Below, piece after piece: positions 44,280 through 54,647 of a stretch of 64,000 nt of DNA (its first letter is position 1; the number at the start of each line of letters is the position of its first letter). Source of the DNA: Bufo bufo (taxonomy: Eukaryota; Chordata; Amphibia; Anura; Bufonidae). The notes under the pieces were generated by a model. It saw nothing but the letters and a program-made list of their open reading frames with translations, did not search any database and was not told the origin of the DNA. The stretch covers positions 103,714,220-103,778,219 of the forward strand of contig NC_053392.1 of NCBI RefSeq assembly GCF_905171765.1, read 5' to 3'. The position numbers were made by a program, and so were the translations under genes.

Positions 44280-44801
44280 AAGTGGAAATTTTTATTTCCA
44301 CCGAAATAATTCACAAAAGATTTTACAGCATATAAGTGCAGCGCTTAACGCCGAATACAAGTTTTTTTAACAACCAAAATATTTCTAAAGAGATTTTAGC
44401 GCATATCAGTGCATCGCTTAACGCAGAATAAAAGATTGTAGTGTCCAGTAAGCAATACCAGAGATAGATGCGGGCTGGTGTGAATTATTTCACATTTTTG
44501 TGCAGGGTTAGTGCATAGTGTATTCACCTGTATTGGTGCGCCGCTCTTATGGATGTCGTAACATAAGTGAGCAGTGTGTGAAACATAAATACAAAATTTT
44601 AACACAATGTAATTCAGTCCATACTGCAAAAAGGACTTTCCCACATATAACCGCAGCGCTGAACGCTGAATATATCTTGATTTTTGTACAGAAATACGCC
44701 ACTAAAGGCTTTACCTCATATAACTGCAACTGTGAAAGCTGAATATATATATTTTTTTCTATTGATCTACGTCAATAAATGTTTTTCAAGATATAAGTGC
44801 A
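44280..44801 (+). repeat. 74-bp tandem repeat, left block
   Basis: Diverged units (catataagtgcagcgcttaacgc..., acatataaccgcagcgctgaacgc..., tcatataactgcaactgtgaaagc...) of the same family as 320-705. It is broken at 44801 by the foldback insertion. Confidence 0.7.
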
Positions 44802-45643
44802 ACAAATCACGGAAAAAAATAAAATAAAACATCCTGCACGATATGATAATGAATGTTGCGGATGTACATGGCTACATTTATACAGTCGCAGAAAATAATG
44901 CATTATAATAATAGATGCAAGCATAACATATGGACTATGCCCTCACTCTATTGATAAAATCTGAGATACTTGGTCAATACATTTTAGCGTAGGACCCGCC
45001 TGAACTGAGACCACCTTGTCGCTTGGTAGGTGGGCTTAGATGTGTTTTGATCAAAATGTATTGACCAAGTGTCTCAGATTTTATAAATAGAGTGAGGGCT
45101 TAGTCCATATGTTATTTTTGCATCTATTATTATAGTGCATTATTTTCTGTGACTATAAATGTAGCCATGTACATCCGCAACATTCATTATCCTATTGTGC
45201 AGGATGTTTTATTTTATTTTTTTCCGTGATTTGTTTAACTTGTCTTGAAGGAGTGGCACCTTCATTTGTGAATACGCTCCTATCTTGGGAGTAGTATTCA
45301 TGTGCACTTTTGCACCACCTATCTAATAGGCGACCTTGATTAAGGTGGTACATAGAGGTGTGAGTGCTCCTCCTCCCACCGGTTGCTGCTGCACATGGAG
45401 GTAACTAGGAGCAACACACTATATGTGCAGGGTCTGCGCTCCTGAACATAAATGCATAACGGCATAGGCAGGTTTAGCGTAGGACCCGCCTGAACTGAGA
45501 CCACCTTGTCGCTTGGTAGGTGGGCTTAGATGTGTTCTGATCAAATTGTATTGACCAAGTGTCAGATTTTATCAATAGAGTGAGAGCTTAGTCCATATGT
45601 TATGCTTGCATCTACTATTATAGTGCATTATTTTCTGTGACTG
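44802..45643. mobile_element. Palindromic insertion 4 with direct partial copy
   Basis: Flanked by a perfect 17-bp duplication TTCAAGATATAAGTGCA (44785-44801 and 45644-45660). Arms 44802-44985 and 45053-45236 are inverted copies around a 67-bp loop. After a 230-bp single-copy part, 45464-45643 repeats the loop and the right arm in direct order. This mixture of head-to-tail and inverted partial copies is typical of Penelope-like insertions. No hammerhead core is recognised here. Confidence 0.7.
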
Positions 45644-46085
45644 TTCAAGATATAAGTGCAGCAGCGAATGGTGAATGTATATTTCCTTTTCTACTGCTAT
45701 ATGCCAGTAAAGGCTTTACTAGATATAACTGCAACAGTGAACTGAGAATATATTTTTCTTGTAATACGCCCCTAAACGCTTTCACCAGAAATAACTGCAG
45801 AAGTGACCTGAGAATATATATTTCTTGTTGGACTCAAATAGGCCACTATACGCTTTCAACAGAAATAACTGCAGAAGTGAACTGAAAATGTATTTTTTTT
45901 GTTGGACTGAAATAGGCCACTCTTTCACCAGAAGTGTGTATGTATTTATATTTTTTTTAATGAAATAAGCCCCTATACTCTTTCACCAGAAATGAATACA
46001 ACTGTGCAATGCGTGTAAATGTTTAGTGTATTACTGAAATACTGCCCTATGCTCTTTCACAAGAAATGACTGCAAATGATTTTAG
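45644..46085 (+). repeat. 74-bp tandem repeat, right block
   Basis: Resumes after the insertion. The units contain cagaaataactgcagaagtga and are closer to those at 320-705 than the left block is. Confidence 0.8.
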
Positions 46086-46579
46086 CATAAATAACACCAC
46101 TGCTTCAATCAAGTTTTTTGGGGGGCAACTGGTATATCACACTAGTAGAAATTATTTGTTCCAATGGCGTTTGTAACCTTGTGTAGATGTAGTAACGCAG
46201 CAAAACCGCAAACAAATCCTGCACTACCTAAATGCACTATATAGAAAGTATATTATTGGTATATAACACCCCTGCTTCAATCAATTTTTTGGAGGGGAAA
46301 CTGGTAAATCACACCAGTAGAAATTATTTGTCCCAATGGCGTTTGTCACTCTGTGTAGATGCGGTAATGCAGCAAAACCACAAACAAATGCTGCACTACC
46401 TAAATGCACTATATAGAAAGTATATTATTGGTATATAAAAGCTCTGCTTCAATCAGTTTTTTTGGGGGGCAACTGGTAAATTACACCAGTAGAAATTATT
46501 TGTTCCAATAGCGTGTGGCTGCAGTATCGCAGCAGAACCGCACACAACTGCTGCACAATACAATTGCACTATAATATAC
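46085..46579 (+). repeat. 172-bp tandem repeat, about three units
   Basis: tgcttcaatca begins units at 46101, 46273 and 46445 (period 172). Each has ttatttgttccaat.gcgt and gcactatatagaaagtatattattgg. The last unit is cut by the DIRS element, and its tail reappears after 51897. Confidence 0.9.
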
Positions 46580-46690
46580 TTTCCCCTCACCCATGACGGC
46601 ACCCCATGCGACCAGGGACCTCCCATCCGGGACAGGAAACCTGAGAAGATAAAAGGTTCACACCCCCACCAAGCACCAGTTCAGGTTTCC
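46580..46690 (+). repeat. Left inverted terminal repeat of DIRS element 1
   Basis: Starts tttcccctcacccatgacgg. It contains ataaaagg (TATA-like, about 46649) and an internal hairpin with gaggtttcctgtcc-type arms. Mirrored at 51772-51897. Confidence 0.75.
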
Positions 46691-47270
46691 TGTCCTCCGG
46701 ATGGGAAGTCTCTGGGAAGCTCACGTTGGATTTCACGTTGGTTCTCACCTACAGCCGGGGGGAGGCCCAGGTTCTTATCCGGTGGGTGGCCTCCCCCAGG
46801 TGGCGTCAGGCTCTCCGGGGCTGCTGCCTACAGTCTGGGCCTCTTCCCCCACATTCCGGCGCTGGCCTGAGGGAGCCGCTGTGGCCGTGTTCAGGCGGCT
46901 TCCCTCCTTGCTCCCGGGTTGCCCGTCTTCCTGTCGGCGTCGGAAGGGGCGTCTGCGCATGCGCACGCCCCGATGCGGGGGGGGGGGGGGCTTGACCCGG
47001 AAGTTGGGTTGAGCGCCGATGTGTGCCCTGGCGCGTCTTTTAAAATATAAATGGGGCAGAGGGGGGGGAACCCAGCCGGCTGATGTGGCACACAGTGTGG
47101 TGCTGAAGAGGCTCTTTGCGGTCAGCAAGATGTCAGAGCCTGCAGACGGACGCGCCGAACCCCTGGAACCCTCAAGGCCCCCGGTACCAGTCCTGAGGAG
47201 TGGGGGCTAAAGAAGGTGGTGAGATATATCCTTTTTTATTAATGGGGTGTTATCTGCTTGATTTGTGTAG

Positions 47271-50200
47271 GTGGCAAAGCCCCCCAAAAAAGCGGCCTCA
47301 AAGACGAAGCATAAGGAGTGTGCAGGATGTAAGGTCCCCCTAGCTTCCTCCTATTCTAAGCCGTTATGCTCCCCATGTATTGATAAGTTGGTGGCAGAGG
47401 AGTCACGGAGCCTTTCCAGGAATATGCGATCTTTAATAAGATCTGAAGTGAAAGCATCCCTAAAATCCTTAACTACGAATCGCCCGCAGTCTCCGGGAAG
47501 ATCTCCGGATATGAGGGATTCGGATATAGACCGTTCGGACGCGGAGGAAAGAGAAGCAGGCCAGTTACTCTCCGATGATAATACTTCGTCAGCAGAAGAA
47601 GAAACAGGGGGATCCCTTTTCTCGCCTGAAGATACCCAAAACCTCCTTAAAGCGGTCAGAGCGACGATGCAATTAGAAGAGGTGAAACAGCCTAAATCAA
47701 CAGCAGACGTTGCCTTTCAGGGGTTAGGTCCCAGAAAGCAGAGAGTTTTTTCCATTCATGAGAATGTGCAGGCATTAATTAAAAAGGAATGAAAGAATCC
47801 TGATAGGAAGTTTTTTATTCCAAGCTCTGTCAAAAGGAAATATCCCTTTGATGAAAAGGTAGCAGCCTGTTGGGACAAGGCCCCTATTGTTGATGCTCTG
47901 GTGGCAAAGATTGCCAAGAAGTCTGCTCTTCCGTTCGATGACCTGGGTAACCTATCTGATCCTCTGGATAAAAAAGCGGATTTTTATTTGAAGAAGGCCT
48001 GGGAATCATCCTCTACCTGCTTGAGGCCGGCGGTTGCAGCGTCATGGGTCTCTAGGTCACTACATATCTGGCTGGAACAGCTGGAACAGCATCTCAGTGA
48101 GAAGAAACCAAGAGAAGAAGTTTTGGCCTCTCTTCCCACCTTTTTTAAGGCTGTTGATTTTTTAGCCGATGCCTCCACAGATATAGTTAGGTTCTCAGCC
48201 AGATCATCCGCCTTATCCAATGCAGCTAGAAGAACTATCTGGCTGAAGTCCTGGAAGGCGGATCAGGGTTCTAAGGCTAGGTTATGCGCTATCCCCTGTG
48301 AGGGTGACAGGCTCTTTGGGTCTTCCCTTGATGATATACTTGAAAAGGCCTCGGATAGGAAGAAGGGTTTTCCAGCTCCTCAACGCCCCCCCCCCCCTTT
48401 TTTCGTAGATACCAAGGCAAAAGGCAAAGGGGTAGGCAGTATGACAAAAGGGAAAAGGATAGATTTCCTAAGAAATCCGGAGGTTTCCTCTTTAAACCCC
48501 AAGATCAAAGGCCCAAAGATAAGCAATGACGCCGAATCCCAGGTAGGGGGAAGGTTATCTCTCTTTCTCCCAGCCTGGAAAGACATAACCAAAAACGGCT
48601 GGATCCTGGGGGGGATTGGAGAGGGGTTCCGGCTGGAGCTTCTGACCCGTCCCCGGGACTCGTTCAGGCTAACAGATTACCCCAAGGATCTAGTCAAGAG
48701 ACAGGCCTTAGAGTCAGAGGTCCTGCTACTTCTGCAAAAAGGGGTGGTTGTCCCGGTTCCGCAGGCAGAGAGGGGCAGGGGTTTTTACTCTCCTCTTTTT
48801 TTAGTAAAAAAAACCAATGGATCCTTTCGGGTAATCCTGAACCTGAAGAAATGAAACAAATTCCTCAGCTACAAAAAATTCCGCATGGAGACCATAAGGT
48901 CGGCCATAGATCTACTATCAAAGAATTGCTGGATGGCGACTCTGGACTTAGAGGACGCGTACTACCACGTGCCAATACATGTGTCCTCCCAAAAATATTT
49001 GAGGACAGCAGTCTGGGTTCAGGGGGAATGTCTACACCTGCAATACAGAGCCCTCCCCTTTGGGGTTTCTCAAGCCCCCAGAATCTTCACAAAGGTGATT
49101 GCGGAAGTAGCCTCCTTCCTAAGATTGTCAGGGGTTCCGTTGCTGCCATACTTGGACGACTTCCTGTTTATTTCCCAGACCAAAGAGGGCTTGATTCAAA
49201 ACATCGAGGTTTCCTGCGCCCTGTTAAAGAGCCTGGGCTGGAAAATAAATTGGAAGAAGTCTTGCCTAACTCCATCCCAGAGTTGTGTATTTTTAGGCAT
49301 CCTTTTAGACTCCCGAGTAGAAAAGTCATTCTTCCCGTCCGCCAAGATATTCTCCATCAGAGAGCATGTTTTGGATCTTTTCAGATCCTACCTCTGCTCG
49401 TTCAGGAGGGCAATGGCAGTGCTGGGCCACCTGACAGCAACCTTTCCAGCGGTCCTATATGCACAGGCTCATACAAGGAAGCTACAGTCATGCATCCTGC
49501 GCCAATGGGACAGCTGCAAGCAGTCGTTGGACCGGCTTTTCCACTTATCCGCAGAGGCGAGAGTGTCTCTTCTTTGGTGGACTGTGACAGAAAATCTCTC
49601 AGCAGGAGTACCATGGGCCTTTCGGGATCCCATTGTAATAACAACGGACGCCAGCCCGTGGGGTTGGGGGGCCCACTCGGAGAACAGGGGTTGGCAAGGG
49701 AGGTGGGATTTAAACACCAGGAAAGCCACCTCGAACCTCAAAGAACTGAAAGCAGTAGAGATGGCCTTAAAAGCAATAGCTCCAGACATATCCTTCAGAA
49801 ACATAGTTCTATACTCAGACAACTTGACTACAGTGGCATACATCAACCATCAAGGCGGAACAAGAGTACCTTCTCTGGCAATACTCTGTCACCAGATCTT
49901 TCAGCTGGCAGAGCAGAGACATCTATCTCTGTCGGCAGTCCACATAAAAGGAAAAGAAAACATAGTAGCCGATTTTCTGAGTCGCACCCAGCTAAAGCAG
50001 GGGGACTGGTGCCTAAACTCAGAAGTCTTCTCCCAGTTAACACAGAAGTTCGGCCTCCCTACGATCGACCTATTTGCCTCCAGAAAGAACAGGAAAGTGG
50101 AAAGGTTCTTCTCCATAAATCGTCTGGACGATCCAACAGCTTTAGACGGATTAGCACAGGACTGGACTCAGGAGGAGGGTTATGCCTTCCCTCCGTTTTC

Positions 50201-50429
50201 CCTAATCCCGCAGGTCCTGAAAAAAGTCCAGAGGGAGAAAGCAACGATTACCCTAGTGGCCCCAGTGTGGCCGAAAAGGTCCTGGTACTCCTGCCTCCTA
50301 GACCTAGCAATAACCCCCCCTTGGATTCTCCCCCCTCGGGAGGATCTATTATATCAAGGCCCGATCCTGCATCCCAGTCCAGGAATTCTGCATCTGGCAG
50401 AATGGAGGCTGAGAGGGAGATTTGGTTAG
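47271..50429 (+). pseudogene. DIRS gag plus reverse transcriptase/RNase H, two stops
   Basis: One frame runs 47271-50429, broken only by TGA at 47790 (after IKKE, where Trp is likely) and TGA at 48852 (after LNLKK). Gag opens MAKPPKKAASKTKHKECAGC...CSPC, a C-x2-C-x12-C-x2-C motif, then an acidic region and a helical body. Reverse transcriptase has YSPLFLVKKTNGSFRVILNL, MATLDLEDAYYHVPI (Asp), YRALPFGVSQAPRIFT and VPLLPYLDDFLF (active site intact). RNase H follows with ITTDASPWGWGAHS, LKELKAVEMAL, YSDNLTTVAYIN and KENIVADFLSR, then VAPVWPKRSWYSCLL. Gag and Pol share a frame here; in some DIRS elements they are separate. Confidence 0.85.
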
Positions 50430-51435
50430 GTCGGGGTCTGTCCCAATCTGTAGTTTCCACCATTTTGGGAAGTAGGAAAGACACCACGGCCAGAAAATAT
50501 AATAAGATCTGGGAAGTCTTTTCCTCTTTTTTAGGGATCAATCCTGACCCCTTTTCTCATCCAGATGTCTCTAGGGTTCTAGATTTTTTACAAGCCGGCT
50601 TGGATAAGGGGCTTAGGGCTTCCACCCTAAGAGTATATGTGGCAGCCTTGAGTTACTTCTTCGATTCCCAGCTGGCCCTGCATCCTTGGGTTAAAAGGTT
50701 TCTGTCGGCAGCCTCCAGGATCCGCCCTTCGATAAGACCCTTGTCCCCTCCTTGGGACCTAAACACGGTCTTGACGGCCCTGTCACAGAAACCTTTTGAG
50801 CCCCTGTCAGATTTGCCAATAGATATGCTCTCTTTTAAGATGTCCTTTTACTGGCCATTACTTCAGCTAGGAGGATCTCAGAGATTCAGGCTTTCTCGGC
50901 TTTTCCTCCTTATACCCAGGTCTTGGATGACAAAGTTATCATTAGGCCTCTCCCGTCCTTCCAGCCAAAGGTGGTTTCGGACTTCCATAGAAGTCAGGAT
51001 GTTGTCCTTCCATCTTTTTGCCCTAATCCCTCTAATAGTTTAGAAAGGGAGTATCATTGCCTGAACGTCAAAAGATGTCTACTTGCTTATTTAGAGTCTA
51101 CCTCGGCCTGGAGGTTGGATGAAAACCTCCTTATTCAGTTTTGGGGTAGAAATAAGGGGCGGAAAGTGTCCACGGCGGTTATTGCTAGATGGGTTAAAAG
51201 GGCCATTTCCGAAGCCTATTTAGCGCAGGGTCTCTCGCCCCCTTCAGGGTTTGGAGCCCACTCCACTCGAGCGGTAGCTACGTCCTGGGCCGAGAAGGCG
51301 GATGCCTCCCTGGCCCAAATTTGTAGAGCAGCAACTTGGAGCTCTCAACATACCTTTTTAAAACATTACAGGCTCCAGCTTCACGCGGATTCCGCCTTTG
51401 GTAGGAAGGTGCTTCAGGCGGTTGTCCCCCCCTAA
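50402..51435 (+). pseudogene. DIRS tyrosine recombinase, one frameshift
   Basis: The frame from ATG 50402 (MEAEREIWLGRGLSQSVVSTILGSRKDTTARKYNKIW) carries the N-terminal SAM-like DNA-binding helices, including LRASTLRVYVAALSYFFD. A one-base loss near 50850 shifts the frame. The other frame then gives AITSARRISEIQAF (first catalytic Arg), GAHSTRAVATSWA (His-x-x-Arg) and WSSQHTFLKHYR (nucleophile Tyr), ending AVVPP. All catalytic residues remain, so one indel is the only clear lesion. It overlaps the end of the reverse transcriptase gene. The enzyme inserts the circular DNA copy without an integrase. The long open frame upstream of 50402 in this register is only a shadow of the reverse transcriptase gene. 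Confidence 0.85.
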
Positions 51436-51454
51436 TTTCTCATTAATAGTCTAT

Positions 51455-51540
51455 CTCGCATGGGGTGCCGTCATGGGTGAGGGGAAAACAACATTGCTTA
51501 CCGGTAATTGTTTTTCTCCATACCCATGACGGCACCCCCG
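51455..51540. repeat. DIRS internal complementary region
   Basis: Contains gcatggggtgccgtcatgggtgagggg (complement of the left outer end) fused to aaaacaacattgcttaccggtaattgttttt (complement of the right outer end), the bridging template for circle formation. A (A)n run lies at about 51570. Confidence 0.85.
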
Positions 51541-51771
51541 AAATTTTCCCTTCCCTATAATAGAAGTATATTAAAAAAAAAAAAAAAAAAACTAAAAAGC
51601 CTTTAGTTGTCCTTTATTAGGTTATATGCGGGGTAGCCCGCTACATCCTTATTGGTTTCTGAGAGTTTTCTCTCTTAAGTATTGAAGAGATATAATGTAC
51701 CGTATTGGATCTCTCTCTCTCTATTTTTCTTATGTGTATTCACCTCCGGAGTATTGTTTATTACTATCACT

Positions 51772-51897
51772 GGTGCTTGGTGGGGGTGTGAACCTTTTAT
51801 CTTCTCAGGTTTCCTGTCCCAGATGGGAGGTCCCTGGTCGCATGGGGTGCCGTCATGGGTATCGAGAAAAACAATTACCGGTAAGCAATGTTGTTTT
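51772..51897 (+). repeat. Right inverted terminal repeat of DIRS element 1
   Basis: Reads ggtgcttggtgggggtgtgaacc...cgcatggggtgccgtcatggg...ttaccggtaagcaatgttgtttt, the inverse of the left repeat with an extra 28 bp or so at its outer end. Confidence 0.8.
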
Positions 51898-52312
51898 CTA
51901 TATTAGAAAGTATATTATAAGTATATTACAGCCCTCAGTAAGTCACACCTATCAATAGTACACTTATACTAGTCCTTAAAAGGACTTTTGTGGCCCTATT
52001 AGCTAGCCTTTTGTGTCCCTAACTGTCTGTCCCTGCTCCACACAGCAACCTCTCCCTACACTGACAAAAGACTGAATGTAAAATGGCGCCCAGATCAGGT
52101 TTATTTATAAGGTAGGGGGTGTGTCCATGTGCTGAAACGTCTCAATTGGCTGTCCTGTACCACCTGATGGATGTGTCATGGGTCAAAGTTCTTCACAATG
52201 TAAAAGAATATGGCGGGCGCGAATATCGCCATATGTTCGCCCGTTCGGCGAACAGCGAAGGAGCAAAGTTCGCCGCCAAACGACCGCCGGGCGAACCGCA
52301 AGACCATCTCTA
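51898..52312. other. 3' end of the 10.7-kb hAT-type element
   Basis: The 172-bp repeat tail resumes (tagaaagtatattat), then unique sequence, then a CpG-rich subterminal zone (tggcgggcgcgaatatcgcc...gcccgttcggcgaac). No gene. Confidence 0.6.
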
Positions 52313-52349
52313 TTACTGACATTTATGATTGCTGACAATGCGTCCCGAA

Positions 52350-53031
52350 TAGAGTTGAGCGAACCTGAACTGCAAAGTTTGGGTTCATATCGAACTTTGC
52401 GAGTTCGGTTACCCGGACTTGAACCCAGACTTTTTCACTGAAGTTCGGGTGATTTTATTATTTTCTGAAAATATTAGCATTCTCAAAACAGAATGCTAAA
52501 TAAAATGTCTATTGAGGGGTTAAAAATAAAAAAAACTCACCTCATCCACTTGATTGTGCAGCAGGTATCTTCTTTTCTTCAGGACCTGAAAAAGGACCTG
52601 CGGTGACGTCACCGCAGGTCCTGCTGAATGAAGATAGAAGGACTTTCTATCTTCATTCAGCAGGACCTGCGGTGACATCACCACGCTCACCATGTGGTGA
52701 GTGCGGTGACATCACCGCAGGTCCTTTTGCAGGTCCTTAAGAAAAGAAGATACCGCCTGTGCGATCAAGTGGATGCGGTGAGTTTTTTTTTGTTTTTTTT
52801 AACCCCTCAATAGACATTTTATTTAGCATTCTGTTTTAAGAATGCTATTATTTTCCGTTATAACCATGTTATAACGGAAAATAATAAAATGAAGTCTGGG
52901 TACGCATTGAGTTAAATTGGGTCCGGGTTTGGGGTTAAGTTCGGGTCAAGTTCGGGTCCAGAACCCAAACTTTTACCTGAAGTTTGTCCGAACCTAGCAA
53001 ACCTGAACTTCCATGGGTTTGCTCAACCCTA
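52350..53031. mobile_element. 682-bp non-autonomous hAT element
   Basis: Starts TAGAGTTGAGCG and ends (reverse) TAGGGTTGAGC. It is flanked by GTCCCGAA (52342-52349) and GTCCCGAC (53032-53039). The ends and the ttcgggt-rich subterminal parts match those of the 9-kb hAT element at 14540. Its core (about 52446-52890) is a foldback homologous to the TAA-flanked MITE at 2125-3058. Confidence 0.85.
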
Positions 53032-53039
53032 GTCCCGAC

Positions 53040-53720
53040 AGTCAGGGTTGGCACTTGGGCGATACAGTCATAATGGTCTCCACTTCTTTCATCAACCCAG
53101 TATAAGGCATACCAATGCTGCCGTCAGTGCCACTTAAGTTCACATGTGGCATTTTTGTTGCACTTTTTTATGGGCTTTTTTTTTTTTTTTTAGTCAAATA
53201 TGGTATTTTTGCTCACATTCTAATAGTCAAAACTAGAGATGAGCAAAGTTGTGAAAAATTCTATTCGGCAGCTCCACCTCTGGGCACCCATGCCCGCTGA
53301 GGACTCTGCTGCTCAGCTCTTAGCAGAATAAGGACAAAAGCCATAGAGACAAAGCAATGCCTCCTACAAATTTGTAGCCATGCAGCAGAAGTGTATGGCA
53401 CAAATTATTACCAAAAGAAAGCATGTCCTCCTAATCATGTATATTGCAAAATGGTTTCAGTAGGTGAGTGCCATCTGATCTAAAAATCAAGTTTACAATA
53501 TACCGTACTTCTAAGAATAATGAAAAACTAGCGGACTGTAGTCAGCTCAGTGCTCCAGTGCTACCTGTGGGCTTTCCCACATGATGACAACTCATTGTAC
53601 ATTGACACATGACTACTCATCCTGGTGATATGTCATCCACAGTGGCATCAATTCGGCAGGTGGTAATATGCAAAATTGTAAGCTAACTTTATTGAAAATC
53701 TACCGTTACTCACGTAACCC
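53040..53720. other. No recognised feature
   Basis: AT-rich sequence without gene or clear repeat apart from short A/T runs. Confidence 0.35.
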
Positions 53721-53926
53721 CCTTTAAAAGGCATCTGTCGGGAGGATCATTCCTATTAAACCAGTCATAATGCCTGGTAGTCTCTTCAATAAAAAAAAAT
53801 ATATATATATAGTAAATAATATTACAAAAATAAAAATAAAAAATAATAAAGTTCACCACTGTGTTTTCTTCTTTTTTGGCGTCGCAGACTACCGTGTGAA
53901 GTGGGCTTATTCACATTCAACAGACA

Positions 53927-54333
53927 GTTCAAAGAAGGTGTCGAGCTGCCTCACTTGGCTCTAATTCAAAGGTCTTGATCAGGATAGGATCCAACAGCTT
54001 TTAGGTGATGCCAAACAACAGCGGATCCACTCCTGATGAAGCTGGTGTGGCGAAACCTGGTCGAGCGGTGTTATAACCACGGAGATTTTATTCTGTTTTA
54101 TGCCTATTGATCTTATACCTTTGTGAGTATAATGAAAGCTATTACCATTGGAAACATTGGTGGACCTTCACTATGTGCCTGAACCTTTATATCTACAGAG
54201 GGGTGGTTCTGTGACTAAGATTATCATCCTGTGGAACCTCGTTGTTTGGCATCACCTAAAAGCTGTTGTATCCTATCCTGATCAAGACCTTCGAATTACA
54301 GCCAAGTGAGGCAGCGCGACACCTTCTTTGAAC
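53927..54333. mobile_element. Foldback insertion with hammerhead core in the loop
   Basis: Arms 53927-54021 (gttcaaagaaggtgtcg...gatgccaaacaac) and about 54239-54333 are inverted copies. The 220-bp loop contains a CTGATGA...GAAAC core. It resembles a Penelope-type terminal repeat with an inverted end piece. Confidence 0.6.
54031..54070 (+). ncRNA. Hammerhead ribozyme-like motif
   Basis: CTGATGA (54035-54041) is followed by AGCTGGTGTGGC (a GC/GC plus U-G stem with a loop) and GAAA (54054-54057), then ACCTGGTC, in which ACC and GGT can pair and GTC is a canonical cleavage triplet. The pair next to the core would be A-C, and stem I is weak, so activity is doubtful. Core matches seen directly. 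Confidence 0.5.
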
Positions 54334-54344
54334 AACCAACATAA

Positions 54345-54525
54345 TGCATGGGGATGAGTGCAATACCAAGAACAGCCGGTATACAACGTACGGTGCTGTG
54401 CTTGGTAAGCATGGAGAAGGCCGCACCAGTACCTTCTCAAACAGCTGATCGGCGGGGGCCCCGGCTGTCGGACCCCCACTGATCAGATACTGATGACTTA
54501 TCAATATAATTTTTAAAAACTGCTT
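54345..54525 (-). repeat. Frog interspersed repeat B (minus)
   Basis: gcaataccaagaacagcc...aaacagctgatcggcgggggccc...gatcagatactgatgacttatcaat is the reverse of the repeat seen at 58315-58500. Confidence 0.65.
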
Positions 54526-54647
54526 ATTTCTCCTGAATGCTGCAACAAATCTGAGTAAGAAATGTATGTTTTTAACCAGCAGGGTCAGCCCTACCAGGCA
54601 TTATGTTTGTTTTAAAAGAGTTGCTTCTGCTGATAGATGCCCATTAA

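Larger units (their letters stand above)
46580..51897 (+). mobile_element. Structurally complete DIRS-type retrotransposon
   Basis: Inverted terminal repeats (left 46580-46680, right about 51772-51897) share acccatgacggcaccccatg and caggaaacctgagaagataaaagg. An internal complementary region at 51455-51540 joins the complements of both outer ends (catggggtgccgtcatgggtgagggg, then aacaacattgcttaccgg), as DIRS elements need to circularise during replication. The genes run gag, reverse transcriptase/RNase H, tyrosine recombinase. There is no long target duplication, as expected for recombinase-mediated insertion. Confidence 0.9.
41565..52312. mobile_element. 10.7-kb hAT-type element
   Basis: Flanked by the 8-bp duplication TTACTGAC (41557-41564 and 52313-52320). 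The subterminal zones are G/C-rich and mirror each other in style: gaacattggccgggacggttc at the left, and tagagatggtcttgcggttcgcc from the right. The inverted match of the outermost bases is weak, so the ends have diverged. Contents: exon-like fragments, a Tc1 scrap, 52-, 74- and 172-bp arrays, a foldback insertion and a DIRS element. No transposase is recognised. Removing the DIRS and foldback inserts leaves about 4.6 kb. Confidence 0.75.
53724..54647. mobile_element. MITE with aaaggcatctgtc ends, twice invaded
   Basis: The left (aaaaggcatctgtcgggagg...cataatgcctggtag) and right (ctaccaggcattatg...ctgatagatgccc) parts are inverted copies. The interior holds the foldback at 53927-54333 and a frog repeat at 54345-54525. 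Confidence 0.55.

Noticed and set aside
46701..47210. GC-rich frames before the DIRS gag (on both strands)
   Set aside because: This is the DIRS leader next to the left terminal repeat; frames lack domains and conflict with each other.
48851..50400. Long open frame overlapping the DIRS reverse transcriptase in another register
   Set aside because: Its first 500 or so residues show no domain and mirror the real reverse transcriptase frame; only the part after about 50402 is recombinase.
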